Below, in pieces: positions 62,746 to 64,000 of a DNA stretch of 64,000 nucleotides. The notes beneath the pieces were generated by a model. It had not been told where the DNA came from. It saw nothing but the letters and a program-made list of their open reading frames with translations, and ran no database searches. A program made the translations under genes and the position numbers. Source of the stretch: Stenotrophomonas maltophilia (lineage in GTDB: Bacteria > Pseudomonadota > Gammaproteobacteria > Xanthomonadales > Xanthomonadaceae); NCBI RefSeq assembly GCF_004684085.1, contig NZ_SRHZ01000024.1, forward strand, positions 1 to 64,000, given 5' to 3'. Each line of letters begins with the position of its first letter. Position 1 is the stretch's first letter.

Positions 62746-63624
62746 ATGATCGACCTGCGCCTGCTTCGCCAGTTCGTGGCCGTGGCCGAAGAGCTGCATT
62801 TCCACCGTGCCGCAGCCCGCCTGCATATGTCGCAGCCACCGCTGACCGCGGCAATACGACGGCTGGAAGACGAACTCGGAAGTGAACTGATCGTGCGCGG
62901 CAATCGCACCCTGGGCCTGACCGTGGCCGGGCAGACGCTGCTGGTGGAGGCGCGGGCAACGCTGCAGCAGGCCGAGCAGGCGTTGCAGCGCACCCGCGAG
63001 GCTGCTGCCGGGCAGTCCGGCAGCCTGCGCGTAGGCTATGTGGGCAGTGCGCTGTATGGGCGCCTGCCAGGCTTGATCCGCCGCTTCCGCCTGCAGTACC
63101 CGCAGGTACAACTGCACCTGCAGGAAGCCACGTCGCGCCAGCAGCAACTGTGGCTGCGTGAGCAGCGCATCGACGTCGGCGTGCTGATTCCACCGATTCC
63201 CTCCGCCGAGTTGGTGCTGCACGACTTCGACCACGACCGCCTGGCCATCGCGCTGCCGCGTGCCCATGCGCTGGCCGACGCGCCGGACGTCAGTGTGGCG
63301 ATGCTGGCTGACGAGCCGTTCGTTTCATGGCCTGCAGGCGAGGGCATCGGCTTCCACGCGCAGGTGCTGGGCCTGTGCACCGCGGCGGGCTTCACCCCGC
63401 GCGTGGTGCAGGAAGCGCAGGGCATGCACGCGGTGCTGTCGCTGGTGGCGGTGGAGGCGGGGGTGGCGATCGTGCCAGCCAGCATGGCCAGTTTCCGTGC
63501 GCAGGAAGTCGTCTATCGTCTGCTGGAGGATGCGGCAGCACGTTTCGCTCTCCAGTTCTGCACGCGTCCGGAGGCACCATCACCGGTGCTGGGAAATTTC
63601 CTGGACGTTGCCACCACGAGCTGA
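62746..63624 (+). CDS. LysR family transcriptional regulator
   Basis: The 292-residue product starts MIDLRLLRQFVAVAEELHFHRAAARLHMSQPPLTAAIRRLEDELGSELIVRG, the LysR winged helix, and continues into a type 2 periplasmic-binding-like effector domain (LRVGYVGSALYGRLPGLIRRF, VGVLIPPIPSAELVLHDFD, MHAVLSLVAVEAGVAIVP). The pattern is of the CynR/BenM-like group. It may control the adjacent SDR. Confidence 0.92.
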   Translation: MIDLRLLRQFVAVAEELHFHRAAARLHMSQPPLTAAIRRLEDELGSELIVRGNRTLGLTVAGQTLLVEARATLQQAEQALQRTREAAAGQSGSLRVGYVGSALYGRLPGLIRRFRLQYPQVQLHLQEATSRQQQLWLREQRIDVGVLIPPIPSAELVLHDFDHDRLAIALPRAHALADAPDVSVAMLADEPFVSWPAGEGIGFHAQVLGLCTAAGFTPRVVQEAQGMHAVLSLVAVEAGVAIVPASMASFRAQEVVYRLLEDAAARFALQFCTRPEAPSPVLGNFLDVATTS

Positions 63625-63637
63625 TCCGGCGGATCAG

Positions 63638-64000
63638 CTACGCCTCACCGCCGCGGAACAGATGCGCGACGGCATAGTCGATGAACACCCGCAGGCGTGC
63701 ACTGGGATGCCGCCCGCCGGGCCATAGCAGCGAGAACTGCCCTTTGTGCGTGGGCAGTGCAGGCAGCACCTGTTGCAGGCGACCATCGGCCAGCGCGTCG
63801 GCTGCGAGGAAGTCAGGCATCCAGGCCAGGCCCATGCAACCGATCGCAGCGGCCAGCACGGCCTCCATGTTGTTGCAGGTCATCGCCGTGGGAAGGCGCG
63901 CTCCGGCATCGCCTTCGATGCCCGGCAGCTGCCACGGATGCAGCTTTCCGGTGGTGGGGTAGCGGAAGCGCAGCGCGGTATGCAGGCGCAGGTCGTCCAC
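63638..64000 (-). CDS. LysR family regulator, C-terminal part (truncated by window end)
   Basis: Only the effector-binding domain is inside the window: LHTALRFRYPTTGKLHPWQLPGIEGDAGARLP, then MTCNNMEAVLAAAIGCMGLAWMPDFLAADALADGRLQQVLPALPTHKGQFSLLWPGGRHPSARLRVFIDYAVAHLF. This is the CrgA/DhcR-like LysR subgroup. The helix-turn-helix lies beyond base 64000. It is convergent with the LysR gene before it. Confidence 0.85.
   Translation of the reverse strand: MDDLRLHTALRFRYPTTGKLHPWQLPGIEGDAGARLPTAMTCNNMEAVLAAAIGCMGLAWMPDFLAADALADGRLQQVLPALPTHKGQFSLLWPGGRHPSARLRVFIDYAVAHLFRGGEA

Overview
This window is high-GC chromosomal DNA from a gammaproteobacterium of the Xanthomonadaceae, most probably the Stenotrophomonas maltophilia complex. 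Three things point there: many GTAG-headed palindromic repeats of the SMAG type between genes, a chromosomal SmQnr-type pentapeptide-repeat gene, and a typical Xanthomonad housekeeping order. All calls come from reading the sequence and the translated frames; no database search was run.

Region 1 (1-22.4 kb) is core genome. A tRNA-Ser is followed by dnaX-ybaB-recR and a HIT-family gene. Next comes a leftward operon of MoxR ATPase, DUF58 protein, TgpA-like transglutaminase and Slp lipoprotein. A GT39-type glycosyltransferase and Maf/YceF follow, then the fatty-acid cluster yceD-rpmF-fabH-(kinase-like gene)-fabD-fabG-acpP-fabF, then pabB and mltG-tmk-holB-pilZ, ending at a tRNA-Val with a clear sigma-70 promoter.

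Region 2 (22.4-25.4 kb) starts at the tRNA-Val and is visibly richer in A+T. It carries small genes without recognisable function: two membrane proteins and two tiny lysine-ended proteins sharing a C-terminal motif. It looks like a small genomic island. A tautomerase gene follows.

Region 3 (25.9-45.7 kb) is a leftward P2-like tail cluster with a lysis cassette, a Mor-type activator, a dNMP kinase and a VapE-type primase-helicase. There is no terminase, portal, capsid, scaffold or integrase. The tail order V-W-J-I-H-G-FI-FII-E/E'-T-U-X-D is that of R-type pyocins, so I read it as an R-type tailocin (maltocin-like) locus. Four related promoter boxes lie upstream of its transcription units and suggest one activator-controlled regulon. 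Small rightward genes at its right edge include an Acb2/Tad1-hairpin-like protein, which may be an anti-CBASS sponge.

Region 4 (45.8-50.1 kb) is a metal or siderophore uptake set: a DUF2946 protein, a TonB-dependent receptor and a PepSY membrane protein. Region 5 (50.2-57.7 kb) is a tight five-gene operon of SWIM zinc finger, DUF5691-like protein, MoxR ATPase, DUF5682-like protein and VWA protein. Its parts resemble the poorly understood E. coli yehL/M/P/Q group, and it is the best candidate for an undescribed system here. The SmQnr gene follows it after 36 bases.

Region 6 (58.4-64 kb) is accessory metabolism and regulation: a methyltransferase, a divergent MocR regulator and EamA permease with a palindromic operator between them, an SDR with a LysR regulator, and a LysR gene cut by the window end.
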